Assembly: GCA_041738285.1 (NCBI GenBank)
Contig: JBGSQB010000077.1
Span: 1 to 50,199 of the forward strand
DNA length: 50,199 nucleotides
Origin: SZUA-521 sp041738285
GTDB lineage: Bacteria > Pseudomonadota > Gammaproteobacteria > Pseudomonadales > Azotimanducaceae
Reading direction: 5' to 3'
Shown: positions 33,681-42,730 of the stretch, piece by piece
Layout of the letters: every line of letters begins with the position of its first letter
How positions within the stretch are numbered: position 1 is the stretch's first letter
Position numbers and translations under genes: made by a program
Notes under the pieces: model-generated
Databases searched by the model: none
Told to the model about the DNA's origin: nothing
What the model saw: only the letters and a program-made list of their open reading frames with translations

Positions 33681-35570
33681 ATGAAGATTCAGTACTTGTC
33701 ACTCGCCTGCCTCTGGGCCGGCGCAGTCGTCGCCCGCGCCGCGACACTCGAAACCATCACAGTCACTGCGCAGCGCACGCCGGTCACAATCGATGCGGCG
33801 AGCATTCCGGTCGAGGTGATCGATGCCGATGCAGTGACGGCTCGTCAGGCGCTCACGGCCGATGCACTGCTGCGCGGATTGCCCGGCATCAGCATCGCAA
33901 GTTCCGGCGGAATTGGTGCGCTGTCTGAACTTCGGTTGCGCGGATCGGAAGCCAATCACGTGCTGGTGATGGTGGACGGCGTGGAAGTGAACGATCCGGC
34001 CACGGGGTCGAGTGTCGATTTCGCCCACATCAACTTGGCGGGGGTCAGGCGCGTCGAGATCGCAAGCGGCCCGCAGAGCGCGCTATGGGGCAGTGACGCC
34101 ATCGGCGGCGTCATCTACTTCGACACGACACCAGCAGTCGGTGCACGGGTCGCCGAAGCGAGCGCGAGTTTCGGCACGCACAACACATCCATCATCGATG
34201 CCCAGGCCGCGGCCAACGACGGTCGTTGGCACTACGCACTCAGCGGCCAGCGCATCGCGACCGACGGCACCAACGTGGCGCGCGCCGGCAACGAAGACGA
34301 TGGCTATGACAACGTCTCGTGGAGCCTGAACACCGGCTACCGTGCGTCCGACTGGTCGGTACAGGCCGTCGCCCGAGGCCTCACCGCGGATGTCGACTAC
34401 GACCCGACACCGTTCCCGGACTTCGTTCCAGCAGACGGCGATGACACTCAGGAGATCGATCACGGCCTTGCCCGAATCGATTTGCGACTGCGCATCGATT
34501 CGCCGTGGCAGCATCGCATCACGGCCGACTACTTCGACAGTAGCAACACCACGTTAGTGGACGGGCGGCGAGCGTCCGGTAACGATGCCGACCGATACCG
34601 CCTCGGCTACCAGAGCAGCTGGACATTCCAGACCGGGCATCTGCAGCAGGACGTGATCGTAGGCTACGAGTACGAGCGCGAACGCTTTCGTCAACGCGGT
34701 GCAGCGTCCGTCTTTGGCGATCCCAACCAGAATCAGCACGTCGACAACCAAGCAATCGTCGGTGAGTGGGTCGGCACGCTCGCGGGCGGCATGCGACTGA
34801 ACGTCTCCGCACGACATGACGACAACAGCGCCTTCCAGGATGCAACCAGCTATCGCATCGCGACTCGGCTTCCCGCCAGTCGCGCGGGTACTGTGTTCGC
34901 AAACTACGGAACGGGACACAAGAATCCAACCTTCACCGACAGATTCGGATTCACACCCGATACGTTCATCGGCAACCCCAATCTCGACCCCGAGCGTTCA
35001 ACCGGCTACAGCATCGCCTACGAGCACGTCTTCGATGCGAGTACGAGCGCACGCGTCACCGGCTTTCGGGATCGGCTCGACGACGAAATCGACGGCTTCG
35101 TCTTCGATGTCACACAAGGGGCCTTCACGGCTCGCAACGACGCCGCGCGCAGCCATCGCGAAGGCATTGAGCTGTCGGCCCGCACCGAAATCGGCGCATT
35201 GCAGGTAAGCGCCGACTACACCTACCTCGACGCAACCGAACAGGATGCCGCAGGAGACGTCGATGAGCTGCGGCGTCCACGGCACACGGGCCGCCTGATA
35301 CTGGATCTTCAGGTGGACTGGCGTGTCTCGATACAGCTAGGCGGCGTCTACACCGGCGCCCGAGATGATCTCGATTTCAGCGCCTTCCCGGCCCGCCGGG
35401 TGACCCTGCACGACTACGCATTGCTACACTTGGTGGCCCGGGCGCAGCTGTCTCGACAACTGTCGATGTTTGCGCGAATCGAGAATTTGGCTGATGCCGA
35501 CTACGAGGATGTCTTCGGCTACGCCACACCCGGCCGAACCATGTACATCGGATTCACCGCAAGGCTTTGA
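33681..35570 (+). CDS. btuB: TonB-dependent vitamin B12 receptor BtuB
   Basis: A 629-residue outer-membrane protein, near the usual 600-620. Signal peptide MKIQYLSLACLWAGAVVARA. The TonB box is ETITVTA just after it. The plug domain shows LLRGLPGISIASSGGIGALSELRLRGSEANHVLVMVDGVEVNDP and VEIASGPQSALWGSDAIGGVI. The barrel ends MYIGFTARL. The riboswitch immediately upstream identifies the ligand as cobalamin or a related corrinoid, since family sequence alone cannot separate BtuB from other receptors. No btuCDF genes are adjacent. Confidence 0.95.
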   Translation: MKIQYLSLACLWAGAVVARAATLETITVTAQRTPVTIDAASIPVEVIDADAVTARQALTADALLRGLPGISIASSGGIGALSELRLRGSEANHVLVMVDGVEVNDPATGSSVDFAHINLAGVRRVEIASGPQSALWGSDAIGGVIYFDTTPAVGARVAEASASFGTHNTSIIDAQAAANDGRWHYALSGQRIATDGTNVARAGNEDDGYDNVSWSLNTGYRASDWSVQAVARGLTADVDYDPTPFPDFVPADGDDTQEIDHGLARIDLRLRIDSPWQHRITADYFDSSNTTLVDGRRASGNDADRYRLGYQSSWTFQTGHLQQDVIVGYEYERERFRQRGAASVFGDPNQNQHVDNQAIVGEWVGTLAGGMRLNVSARHDDNSAFQDATSYRIATRLPASRAGTVFANYGTGHKNPTFTDRFGFTPDTFIGNPNLDPERSTGYSIAYEHVFDASTSARVTGFRDRLDDEIDGFVFDVTQGAFTARNDAARSHREGIELSARTEIGALQVSADYTYLDATEQDAAGDVDELRRPRHTGRLILDLQVDWRVSIQLGGVYTGARDDLDFSAFPARRVTLHDYALLHLVARAQLSRQLSMFARIENLADADYEDVFGYATPGRTMYIGFTARL

Positions 35571-35572
35571 AT

Positions 35573-36970
35573 ATGATCGACGATCTCGTCATCGACAGCC
35601 AATGGGACACGAGCATCGTACCGGCGCTGACCGAGTACATTCGCATTCCCAACAAGTCACCGATGTTCGATCCGAACTGGCGCAGCAACGGCCACATGCA
35701 TGCGGCGGTCGACCAGCTGTCGAAGTGGGCCGAAGGCGCTGGCGTTTCCGGGCTGAATCACGAAATCGTCGAGATCGACGGTCGCACGCCGGTGTGGTTC
35801 GGCGAGGTTGCGGGCAGTCGTCCTGATGCACCAACCGTGCTGTTGTACGGGCACTACGACAAGCAACCGGAATTCTCCGGCTGGCACGAAGGCTTAGGTC
35901 CATGGACGCCGGTGCTGCGTGACGGCCGGCTGTATGGTCGCGGCGGGGCCGACGACGGCTATGCACTTTTTGCGAGTCTGACCGCCATTGCCGCGGTCCA
36001 GCGCGCAAACGCGCCGCTGCCGCGCTGCGTCCTGCTCATCGAAGGCTGCGAAGAGAGCGGCAGCTTCGACCTGCCCGCTTACCTCGAGCAGCTCGCCGCT
36101 CGGATTGGCGCGCCACACCTCGTCGTCTGTCTCGACGCCGAATGCGGCGATTACGATCACTTGTGGTTATCGACGTCGCTGCGCGGCATGCTGCTCGGCA
36201 CGCTCACGGTGACCGTGCTCGAGCAAGGCGTTCACTCGGGCGCTGCCAGCGGCATCGTGCCATCGAGCTTCCGTCTTCTGCGCGCACTTCTGGATCGAAT
36301 CGAGGATCCGATCACCGGTCGCATGATTGACGGGCTGCACGCACCGATCAGCACCAACACCCGCACCGAAGCCGCGGCAATGGTTCAGTCTCTCGGCAGT
36401 CTGGTCGTCGATCGATTTCCATGGGCCGGCACCACCGCACCGGTCACGCGCGACCTCGTGGAATTGGTGTTGAACAACACCTGGCGCCCGACGTTGTCGG
36501 TCACCGGATTGTCGGGAGCGCCCGATGTCGGCAATGCCGGCAACACACTGCGCCCATCGACCTCCGCCCGGTTGTCGATCAGGCTGCCGCCGATACTCGA
36601 TGCCGTGCGGGCGGGCAGCGTGGTGAAGTCGATTTTGGAAGCGAATCCGCCCCAGGGTGCGCAGGTCATCTTCGAACACGACGGTGGTCAGGCCGGCTGG
36701 GCAGCGCCGCCGCTGGCAGAGAACTTATCGAACGCGTTCGAGCAAGCGGCGATGGCGACGTTCAAGACCCACGCCCGCTACATGGGTATGGGCGGCACCA
36801 TTCCATTCCTGAAAATGCTCGGCGACAAATTCCCGGACGCGCAGTACATGGTCACCGGCGTGCTTGGTCCTGGCTCCAACGCGCACGGCCCGAACGAATT
36901 TCTCGACATCGCCACCGGCAAGCGCGTGACTCAATGCGTGGCGCGCGTGCTGGCGCATGTGGGTGGCTGA
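35573..36970 (+). CDS. M20 family metallopeptidase (dipeptidase-like)
   Basis: A 465-residue dizinc peptidase. ATG 35573 begins two bases after the btuB stop; a TTG at 35567 is less likely. Metal ligands and catalytic residues visible: His94 and Asp96 in LYGHYDKQPEFSGW, the bridging Asp127 in GRGGADDGY, and Glu160/161 in EGCEESGS. The dimerisation domain lies around residues 210-320. The pattern resembles CNDP/DapE-like carboxy- or dipeptidases. Co-transcription with btuB is likely; a functional link to cobalamin uptake is not evident. Confidence 0.9.
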   Translation: MIDDLVIDSQWDTSIVPALTEYIRIPNKSPMFDPNWRSNGHMHAAVDQLSKWAEGAGVSGLNHEIVEIDGRTPVWFGEVAGSRPDAPTVLLYGHYDKQPEFSGWHEGLGPWTPVLRDGRLYGRGGADDGYALFASLTAIAAVQRANAPLPRCVLLIEGCEESGSFDLPAYLEQLAARIGAPHLVVCLDAECGDYDHLWLSTSLRGMLLGTLTVTVLEQGVHSGAASGIVPSSFRLLRALLDRIEDPITGRMIDGLHAPISTNTRTEAAAMVQSLGSLVVDRFPWAGTTAPVTRDLVELVLNNTWRPTLSVTGLSGAPDVGNAGNTLRPSTSARLSIRLPPILDAVRAGSVVKSILEANPPQGAQVIFEHDGGQAGWAAPPLAENLSNAFEQAAMATFKTHARYMGMGGTIPFLKMLGDKFPDAQYMVTGVLGPGSNAHGPNEFLDIATGKRVTQCVARVLAHVGG

Positions 36971-36971
36971 T

Positions 36972-37048
36972 AGAAATGGGGGACAGTCGACCTATTTCAC
37001 CAGCAGTTGCTCATCACTCGAGAAATAGGTCAACTGTCCCCCATTTCT
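36972..37048. repeat. long inverted repeat between convergent genes (REP-like)
   Basis: Two 27-base arms, 36972-36998 and 37022-37048, are reverse complements with one mismatch (26/27, and the mismatch can form G-U in RNA). The loop is 23 bases. Each arm contains GAAATGGGGGACAGT and GACCTATTTC. It lies exactly between the stops of the M20 gene (36970) and the HNH gene (37053), where it could end transcription from both sides. Similar GGGGACAGT-containing palindromes are known as REP-type dispersed repeats in proteobacteria, which is the likely nature here. Confidence 0.8.
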
Positions 37049-37052
37049 CCAG

Positions 37053-37643
37053 CTAGTGCAGCAACCGGCTCTCGGCGCTGAACTGCGCCCGCAGGAAATC
37101 CATCTGGTCGCCAAGTATGCGGCCTGAATTGATCAGCGCGAGATACTCGGCGAAGTTCGGAATGTAGGGCAGCGCGATCAGTTCCAGATTGCACTCGTGC
37201 GCCATGCGACTGCCTTTGCGGTGATTGCAGCGACGGCAGGCCGCCACCACGTTGTCCCACGTATCGCGACCGCCGCGTGAGCGCGGTACGACATGATCCC
37301 TCGTCAGATCGCCATCACTGAAGTGGCCACTGCAATACAGGCACAGGTTGCGATCGCGGCGGAACAGCGCCTGATTGGTCAGCGGCGGTATGTTGCGCGA
37401 GGGCGGCACCACGCGCCCTTCGCACGCGATGATGCTGTGGATGTCGATGTGCGAGCGCAGGCCATCGAAGCGCGAATGTCCGCCGCGAATCTGCAGCAGC
37501 GGGTCTCCCAGCGACCACAGCACGAGTTCACGGGCGTACAGACACACCGCTTCCTGCCAGCTCACCCAGTCGACGGGCTGACCCGCGACGTTGAGGCGCA
37601 GAATTCGCGGTGCGCGTTCGAAATCCGAGAGGGTGGCCAACAT
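37053..37643 (-). CDS. HNH endonuclease family protein
   Basis: A 196-residue protein from ATG 37643 (MLATLSDFERAPRILRLN); a TTG at 37679 would add 12 residues. The HNH domain occupies about residues 95-150: a CLYC pair, then DHVVPRSRGG with the catalytic His, then NVVAACRRCNHRKG with the second zinc pair and the Asn/His. The N-terminal third (WQEAVCLYARELVLWSLGD) and C-terminal ALINSGRILGDQMDFLRAQF are typical of a conserved bacterial HNH group of unknown target. No phage, methylase or restriction gene is nearby, so a housekeeping role is possible. Confidence 0.9.
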   Translation of the reverse strand: MLATLSDFERAPRILRLNVAGQPVDWVSWQEAVCLYARELVLWSLGDPLLQIRGGHSRFDGLRSHIDIHSIIACEGRVVPPSRNIPPLTNQALFRRDRNLCLYCSGHFSDGDLTRDHVVPRSRGGRDTWDNVVAACRRCNHRKGSRMAHECNLELIALPYIPNFAEYLALINSGRILGDQMDFLRAQFSAESRLLH

Positions 37644-37750
37644 GCCGTCGTGCGCTCGCAGCCGTACAAATCTGGCCAATGATGTACCAAAGGCCGCAAT
37701 TTAGGCAATGCTCCAACGACTCGCCTCGGTGTCGCCGGGTGCGGCGTACA

Positions 37751-38608
37751 TCAACCGAATACCAGTACGCCGTCACGAATCGCGACATCACCCTTCGATG
37801 TCATGACGCGGAAGAACAGCGTGCCGGCATTCCTTGCTTCGATCACGACGGTAAGCGTCTCGGGCATCAGCACCATGCCGCTGAAGCGGCCCGCGATGCG
37901 TTGTACCCGCCGCGGGTCGCCGCCGACCCGCGCGTGCACCAGTGCAGATATGGCCAGAGCCAGCGTCGCGGTGCCATGAAGGATGATGTCCGGCAAGCCT
38001 GCTGCGAGCGCGACAGCCTTGTCGGTGTGGATCGGATTGAAGATCCGCGCACACTCGGTGTAGACATGCGCCGCCCCTGCCGCGACTGAAATCTCCAGCC
38101 TCGCGCCATCGGCAGCTGCACCATCGCGCGTGGGCAGCGGCGGCGGCGATTCGCTGCTGCGATCACCACCTGCAACTGCCACACCGCGGAACAAACCCCC
38201 TTGCCATGTCGTTGCCAACGCAGTGCCATCCGCAGTGACCGTCTCGAGCTTCGTCAGTTGATATGCGCCAGGCTTCCTCGACTCGATGGCAACGACACTG
38301 GCCGTGGTGAATACCTCCATGCCGGAAGTGATGGGCGCATGCAACACCACATCGTGAGTTGCGTGCACGCCACTTGCGCCCTCCCGCGCGGTGAGACTCT
38401 GCGCACCTTCCAGGTATCGCGCATCGAGCACGACCGGCCACTCGACGCATACCGGGAACAGCGGATGCGCGACCACCGGCGTTCGCGTATCGAAGTAACA
38501 CGGCAACGTCTCGCCCAGCGCGGCCGCATACGCCATCAGCCAGCGTGCATCTACATCGTGCCGAAATCGCCGCGTCTTGCGGCCGACCATCGCGGAGTTC
38601 AGTGGCAT
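37751..38608 (-). CDS. MaoC-like (R)-hydratase family protein
   Basis: A 285-residue double hot-dog protein from ATG 38608, preceded by AAGGGG. The N-terminal half is a FAS1-like degenerate hot dog (WLMAYAAALGETLPCYFDT, VHATHDVVLHAPITSG). The C-terminal half carries the hydratase-2 type motif RIFNPIHTDKAVALAAGLPDIILHGTATLALA near residues 195-230. The usual catalytic Asp before NPIH is absent and His is retained. MaoC enzymes hydrate trans-2-enoyl-CoA. It is the last gene of a tightly spaced operon with a crotonase and an SDR, 13 bases apart, which suggests an acyl-CoA degradation route. Confidence 0.85.
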   Translation of the reverse strand: MPLNSAMVGRKTRRFRHDVDARWLMAYAAALGETLPCYFDTRTPVVAHPLFPVCVEWPVVLDARYLEGAQSLTAREGASGVHATHDVVLHAPITSGMEVFTTASVVAIESRKPGAYQLTKLETVTADGTALATTWQGGLFRGVAVAGGDRSSESPPPLPTRDGAAADGARLEISVAAGAAHVYTECARIFNPIHTDKAVALAAGLPDIILHGTATLALAISALVHARVGGDPRRVQRIAGRFSGMVLMPETLTVVIEARNAGTLFFRVMTSKGDVAIRDGVLVFG

Positions 38609-38621
38609 CGCGATCGCCCCT

Positions 38622-39437
38622 TTACAGGTTTGGTGGAAGCGCTTGCGCCGACGAGGTCCATTGCGGCGTTCGTTTCTCGACGAAGGATGTGACCCCTTCG
38701 CGTGCATCCGGCTGATTACCGAACCAGGCGAACGCCGGCCCTTCACGCTTCAGCATGTCCGGCACCGACGTGACCAGTCCTTCCCACAGCAAACGTTTTG
38801 CCGCCGCAACCGATGCGGGCGCGGTATTGATCGCGATGTCCCGCGCCATCTCCATCGCTGCAGGCAGCACCTCCGCAGCCGGCAAGGCGCGACTCGCAAG
38901 TCCCATTGCTGCTGCTTCCGTGCCTTTGATCGTCTTGCCAGTCAAGAGCAGCTCCGCCGCACCGGACAGGCCCGCCACGCGCGCCACAGTCACGTGCGAC
39001 GCAAGCTCGGGCAGCACGCCCCTGCGAACGAAAGCAAAGCAGATCTTGGCGTTCTCGGCCACGATGCGGACATCCGCAAGCATGGGGTATGTGATGCCGA
39101 CACCCACAGCATGCCCGTTGATCGCCGCAATGACGGGCTTTGCGACCTGAAACGGATACATGGCCGGCTTCGATGCACGCGCGGCTTCAGGCTGACCGCG
39201 TTCACGTCCACCGAACGTGCCGCCACCGCGCGTCAGGTCTGCGCCGGCACAAAACGCTCGCTCGCCCGCGCCGGTGATCACGACGGCGCGGATCGCATCG
39301 TCATCGTTCGCGCGTCGCATTGCGTCACTCAGCTCTTCGGCAACGACAGCGGTCCAGGTATTCATCGCCTCCGGACGGTTGATCGTCACCAAGGCAACAC
39401 CGTCCGTGACTTCGAAGAGAATCTGTTCGTAGCTCAT
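38622..39437 (-). CDS. enoyl-CoA hydratase/isomerase family protein
   Basis: A 271-residue crotonase. Oxyanion-hole segments: FCAGADL (62-68) and NGHAVGVGITYPML (107-120). VRRGVLPELASHVTVARVAG (137-156) supplies a Glu near the position of a catalytic acid. C-terminal KRTPQW is usual for the family. It starts with AGGAGG ahead of the ATG at 39437 and lies 13 bases from both the upstream SDR gene and the downstream MaoC gene. Together the three would hydrate and oxidise an acyl-CoA. Confidence 0.9.
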   Translation of the reverse strand: MSYEQILFEVTDGVALVTINRPEAMNTWTAVVAEELSDAMRRANDDDAIRAVVITGAGERAFCAGADLTRGGGTFGGRERGQPEAARASKPAMYPFQVAKPVIAAINGHAVGVGITYPMLADVRIVAENAKICFAFVRRGVLPELASHVTVARVAGLSGAAELLLTGKTIKGTEAAAMGLASRALPAAEVLPAAMEMARDIAINTAPASVAAAKRLLWEGLVTSVPDMLKREGPAFAWFGNQPDAREGVTSFVEKRTPQWTSSAQALPPNL

Positions 39438-39450
39438 CGTTTGCCTCCTT

Positions 39451-40317
39451 CTAGCGATCGTCGATCAGCGGTTGCATCCGCGCCCGCCGCTGTGCGCCAG
39501 CCTGCATGTGTCGCTGCATTTCTTCCATCGCTTTGGGCTCAGGCTCCCAGCCGCCGCGCGCATCACGCAGCCCACCGTCGATGAGCACGTAAGACCCCGA
39601 CATGAATGCGCCGTCTTCGCCAGCCATGAAGCTGACCAGCCCGGCAATGTCCGATGGTGTACCCACCCTGCCCACTGGCGTTCTCGCCTCGAGACTGGAT
39701 CGAATCGCGCCACCGGGGTCACCCGCCAGCCCCTGAGCGAGCGGCGTTTCGATCACGCCGGGTCCAATTGCGTTCACCGTGATGCCGTGTTGCCCGAGTT
39801 CCTGCGCCCAGCCACGAGTCATGATCGCCACACCCGCTTTGGTCGCCGAATAGCCGAACATCGGTCCGCTCACATTGAGCGCGGCGAGCGAGGAGATGCA
39901 TACAATTCGGCCGCCACTACCGAGCTTGACCATCCGTTGCGCAACCGCCTGCACGGTCAGGAAGACACCCGTCAAGTTGATGTCGATCTGGTCCTGCCAG
40001 TCTTTCAGCGGCATGTCGAGTACGGAACCACCACGTCCAATCCCCGCGTTGGCAACCGCGATGTCGAGACGCCCCAGCTTTTCCACACACTCGGCGGCAG
40101 CCTGCTGCATCTGCACCTGGCTCGCGACATTTGCCTTGACCACCGCAGCGCGGCGACCGAGCTGCGTCACCAGATTCGCAGTCAATTGCGCCCCGTCCAC
40201 ATCGATGTCAGCAATGAATACGTCCGCGCCATCGCGCGCCAGGCGCTCCGCGATTCCGCGCCCAATGCCGGATCCTGCACCGGTGATGAATGCCACCTTA
40301 CCTTTCAGGTTCGCCAT
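39451..40317 (-). CDS. SDR family oxidoreductase
   Basis: A 288-residue classical short-chain dehydrogenase. Cofactor motif TGAGSGIG (12-19), with Asp37/Asp39 after the second strand (ADIDVDG) indicating NAD preference. NAG at 90-92, Asn114, Ser142/143, Tyr156 and Lys160 (YSATK) form the active site. GGGGGACAC precedes the ATG at 40317. It is embedded between rarD (12 bases upstream) and the crotonase gene. A 3-hydroxyacyl-CoA or alcohol substrate is plausible from context. Confidence 0.92.
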   Translation of the reverse strand: MANLKGKVAFITGAGSGIGRGIAERLARDGADVFIADIDVDGAQLTANLVTQLGRRAAVVKANVASQVQMQQAAAECVEKLGRLDIAVANAGIGRGGSVLDMPLKDWQDQIDINLTGVFLTVQAVAQRMVKLGSGGRIVCISSLAALNVSGPMFGYSATKAGVAIMTRGWAQELGQHGITVNAIGPGVIETPLAQGLAGDPGGAIRSSLEARTPVGRVGTPSDIAGLVSFMAGEDGAFMSGSYVLIDGGLRDARGGWEPEPKAMEEMQRHMQAGAQRRARMQPLIDDR

Positions 40318-40329
40318 GTGTCCCCCGTT

Positions 40330-41229
40330 TCAAATCCTGTCGCTGAAGCGCGACATGCGCCGTCGATCATACAGAGCTGCGATCGAGAAAATCAGCAACG
40401 CAGTCCAGATGCAGCCAAACGTCACCACCTGCCCCGCACGAAACGGTTCGTCGTAGACAAAGATCGCGAGCAACAACACCATGGAGGGTGCGAGGTATTG
40501 GAAGAACCCGAGCACCGTCAGGCTCAGTCGCATTGCCGCCGCTGCAAACCACACCAGCGGCACGGTCGTGACGAGCCCTGCAAGGACCAGCGCGAGGTCG
40601 CGCCCGACATCGCCCGCGCCAAATGCCGTGACCCCGGTCGCGCGCAACCAGATGAAGTACGCTAGCGCAACCGGTGCAAGCAGCACGGTCTCGATGGCCA
40701 GTCCCAGTACCGAGTTGACACCGACGCGTTTGCGCACGAGCCCGTAAGTACCGAACGAGAAAGCGAGCGACAATCCGATCCAGGGGAAGCTGCCGACGTT
40801 TGCGATTTCGTTGACCACACCCACACACGCAAGCGCAAGCGCGAGCCACTGCAGGCCGCGCAGTCGTTCGCCGAGAAACGCAAACCCCAGCGCCACGTTG
40901 ACCAGCGGGTTGATGTAATAGCCGAGGCTCGTCTCCACCATACGTCCGTTCTGCAGCGCCCAGATGAAGATCAGCCAGTTGAATGCGATCAGCACGCTCG
41001 ACAACGCGAGCCATCGCAATTGGGACGGCTCGCGCAACACCGCGACGAAGGCACGCCACTGACGCGTGTAGCTGACGAGCACGGCCAGCACGACCACCGA
41101 CCACACGACTCGATGCACGAGCACCTCGTCGGCCGACGCATAGTCCACCCAGATGAAGTAGATCGGCGCGATACCCCAGAAGCCATAGGCGCCGAGCGCA
41201 AACAGCGCCCCACGACTGGCTTCCGTCAC
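40330..41229 (-). CDS. rarD: EamA family transporter RarD
   Basis: A 299-residue inner-membrane protein with about ten helices. The start at GTG 41229 overlaps the sulfatase stop (GTGA) and gives VTEASRGALFALGAYGFWGIAPIYFIWVDYASADEVLVHRVVWSVVVL, the RarD family opening. NWLIFIWALQNGRMVETSLGYYINPLVNVALGF and FFQYLAPSMVLLLAIFVYDEPF are also characteristic. RarD is linked to chloramphenicol sensitivity, but its natural substrate is unknown. Confidence 0.92.
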   Translation of the reverse strand: MTEASRGALFALGAYGFWGIAPIYFIWVDYASADEVLVHRVVWSVVVLAVLVSYTRQWRAFVAVLREPSQLRWLALSSVLIAFNWLIFIWALQNGRMVETSLGYYINPLVNVALGFAFLGERLRGLQWLALALACVGVVNEIANVGSFPWIGLSLAFSFGTYGLVRKRVGVNSVLGLAIETVLLAPVALAYFIWLRATGVTAFGAGDVGRDLALVLAGLVTTVPLVWFAAAAMRLSLTVLGFFQYLAPSMVLLLAIFVYDEPFRAGQVVTFGCIWTALLIFSIAALYDRRRMSRFSDRI

Positions 41230-42722
41230 TCGCGCACCGAAAGACCGGATTCCCGAGTAACGGACATGTGAGTGAGCGTCTTGTCTCCGTGCTGCATGCG
41301 CCACGACAACAGGCGGGCCGCGTAGTCACCGAGGTCGGCCCGGCGCGACGGATCGCCGGCTAGATTGTTCATTTCTCCGGGATCTTGCGCGACGTCGTAC
41401 AACAGCGGCGGCAGCTTGGCGGCAAAGTGGACGTACTTGTGCTTGCCATCGCGCACGACATCGATCAGGCAGTCTTCCTGGGCCAACCCAAGCGCCGACT
41501 CCACTTCCGCGCCGCGAAAGTCGAACTGCCAATGCGCGGCGTCGCGCCAATCGCGCACCGGCACATCGCCGGTTAGAAATGGTGACAGGGAGTGTCCATC
41601 GCACTGACGCGGCGCATCGATGCCGAGCCACTCCAAGAGCGTCGGCATGACGTCCACGTGTTCGGTGAACTGCGCCACCCGCCGCCCGATAGGGCCGCCT
41701 GGCCAGCGAATCACCATCGGTACGTGATAGGACTGATCGAAGAATCCGGCCTTGCCATACATCCAGTGATCACCCATCTGCTCGCCATGATCCGAAGTAA
41801 ACACGATGAGCGTCTCTTCCCAGACGCCGAGCCCGCGCAAGTACGCGAACAGGCGGCCGAGGTTGTCGTCCACTTCCGCCATCAGCCCGTAGTAACTCGC
41901 TTGTAGCAGGCGATGACGGATCGGGTCCTCATGCGCTCGATTGCGGCCGCGACGCAGATGAAGATCGAGCCAGGGATGCGCACTGCCCTCGGTGTCTGCG
42001 TCAGCATGGCGCACGCAGGCAGGCAGCGCGTTCAGATCATGGCGCGCGTGGTACGGCGCCGCTGCAACCCAGGGCGGATGCGGCGCGCGCAGCGACAGGT
42101 GCACGAGAAATCCCGGGCCATCCGCCTTCGATGCAGCCTCGATGTAGTCCATCGCCGACTGCACCAGGAAGTACGTGTCGGTGTGATCGGCGCGGTACAG
42201 CGAGGGTCTCGGCACGTCAGGGCCACCCCCTCCTGCCGCTTTCTGTCCATAGGTCGCACCATGATCATCGGGCAGATCGTAACCGCGGGCCTGCAACCAG
42301 TCGCGCCACGGCCCGCAGTGGGTCGCCATATCCACAATGGGCGTTATGCCTGGCAGCACGCCTTCATCCGTACCGAGGCGTGGGTCGTCCGCCGCGAGAT
42401 ACCGCGGGTCAGGTGCCGTGTGCGTATAGCCGAACAACACCGGGTCATAGCCACGAGCGCGGGATTCGAGCGCCCAGTTGGAGAACCTGAAATCCAGCGG
42501 CGTACCATTGGTACCGGATCGATGGTTGTGCAGATACATACCGGTGTGCAGGCTCGCGCGGCTCGGGCCGCACGGCACGGCGTTGGCATAGTGGCGCTGA
42601 AACAACGTGCCCTCTGCCGCCAAGGCATCGACAGTTGGCGTACGCACTGCGCCATGCCCCGCTGTGGACAGGCAATCGCCTCGCCATTGATCCGCCGTGA
42701 TGAACAGAACGTTGCGCCGCAT
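41226..42722 (-). CDS. type I sulfatase
   Basis: A 498-residue alkaline-phosphatase-superfamily hydrolase from ATG 42722. The metal-binding start is MRRNVLFITADQWRGDCLS (Asp11). The formylglycine signature CGPSRAS is at 51-57, with Cys51 the residue to be modified. VFTSDHGEQMGDHWMYGKAGFFDQSYHVPMVIRWPG supplies the second metal site. It needs a formylglycine-generating enzyme or equivalent, not in this window. No signal peptide is seen, so it is probably cytoplasmic, suggesting hydrolysis of an imported sulfate or phosphonate ester. It lies eight bases after gloB and overlaps rarD. Confidence 0.92.
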   Translation of the reverse strand: MRRNVLFITADQWRGDCLSTAGHGAVRTPTVDALAAEGTLFQRHYANAVPCGPSRASLHTGMYLHNHRSGTNGTPLDFRFSNWALESRARGYDPVLFGYTHTAPDPRYLAADDPRLGTDEGVLPGITPIVDMATHCGPWRDWLQARGYDLPDDHGATYGQKAAGGGGPDVPRPSLYRADHTDTYFLVQSAMDYIEAASKADGPGFLVHLSLRAPHPPWVAAAPYHARHDLNALPACVRHADADTEGSAHPWLDLHLRRGRNRAHEDPIRHRLLQASYYGLMAEVDDNLGRLFAYLRGLGVWEETLIVFTSDHGEQMGDHWMYGKAGFFDQSYHVPMVIRWPGGPIGRRVAQFTEHVDVMPTLLEWLGIDAPRQCDGHSLSPFLTGDVPVRDWRDAAHWQFDFRGAEVESALGLAQEDCLIDVVRDGKHKYVHFAAKLPPLLYDVAQDPGEMNNLAGDPSRRADLGDYAARLLSWRMQHGDKTLTHMSVTRESGLSVRE

Positions 42723-42730
42723 GGAGCTCG

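Noticed and set aside
37053..37643. HNH gene as part of a restriction or phage-defence system
   Set aside because: No methyltransferase, phage or defence gene is adjacent; the protein belongs to a widespread stand-alone group.
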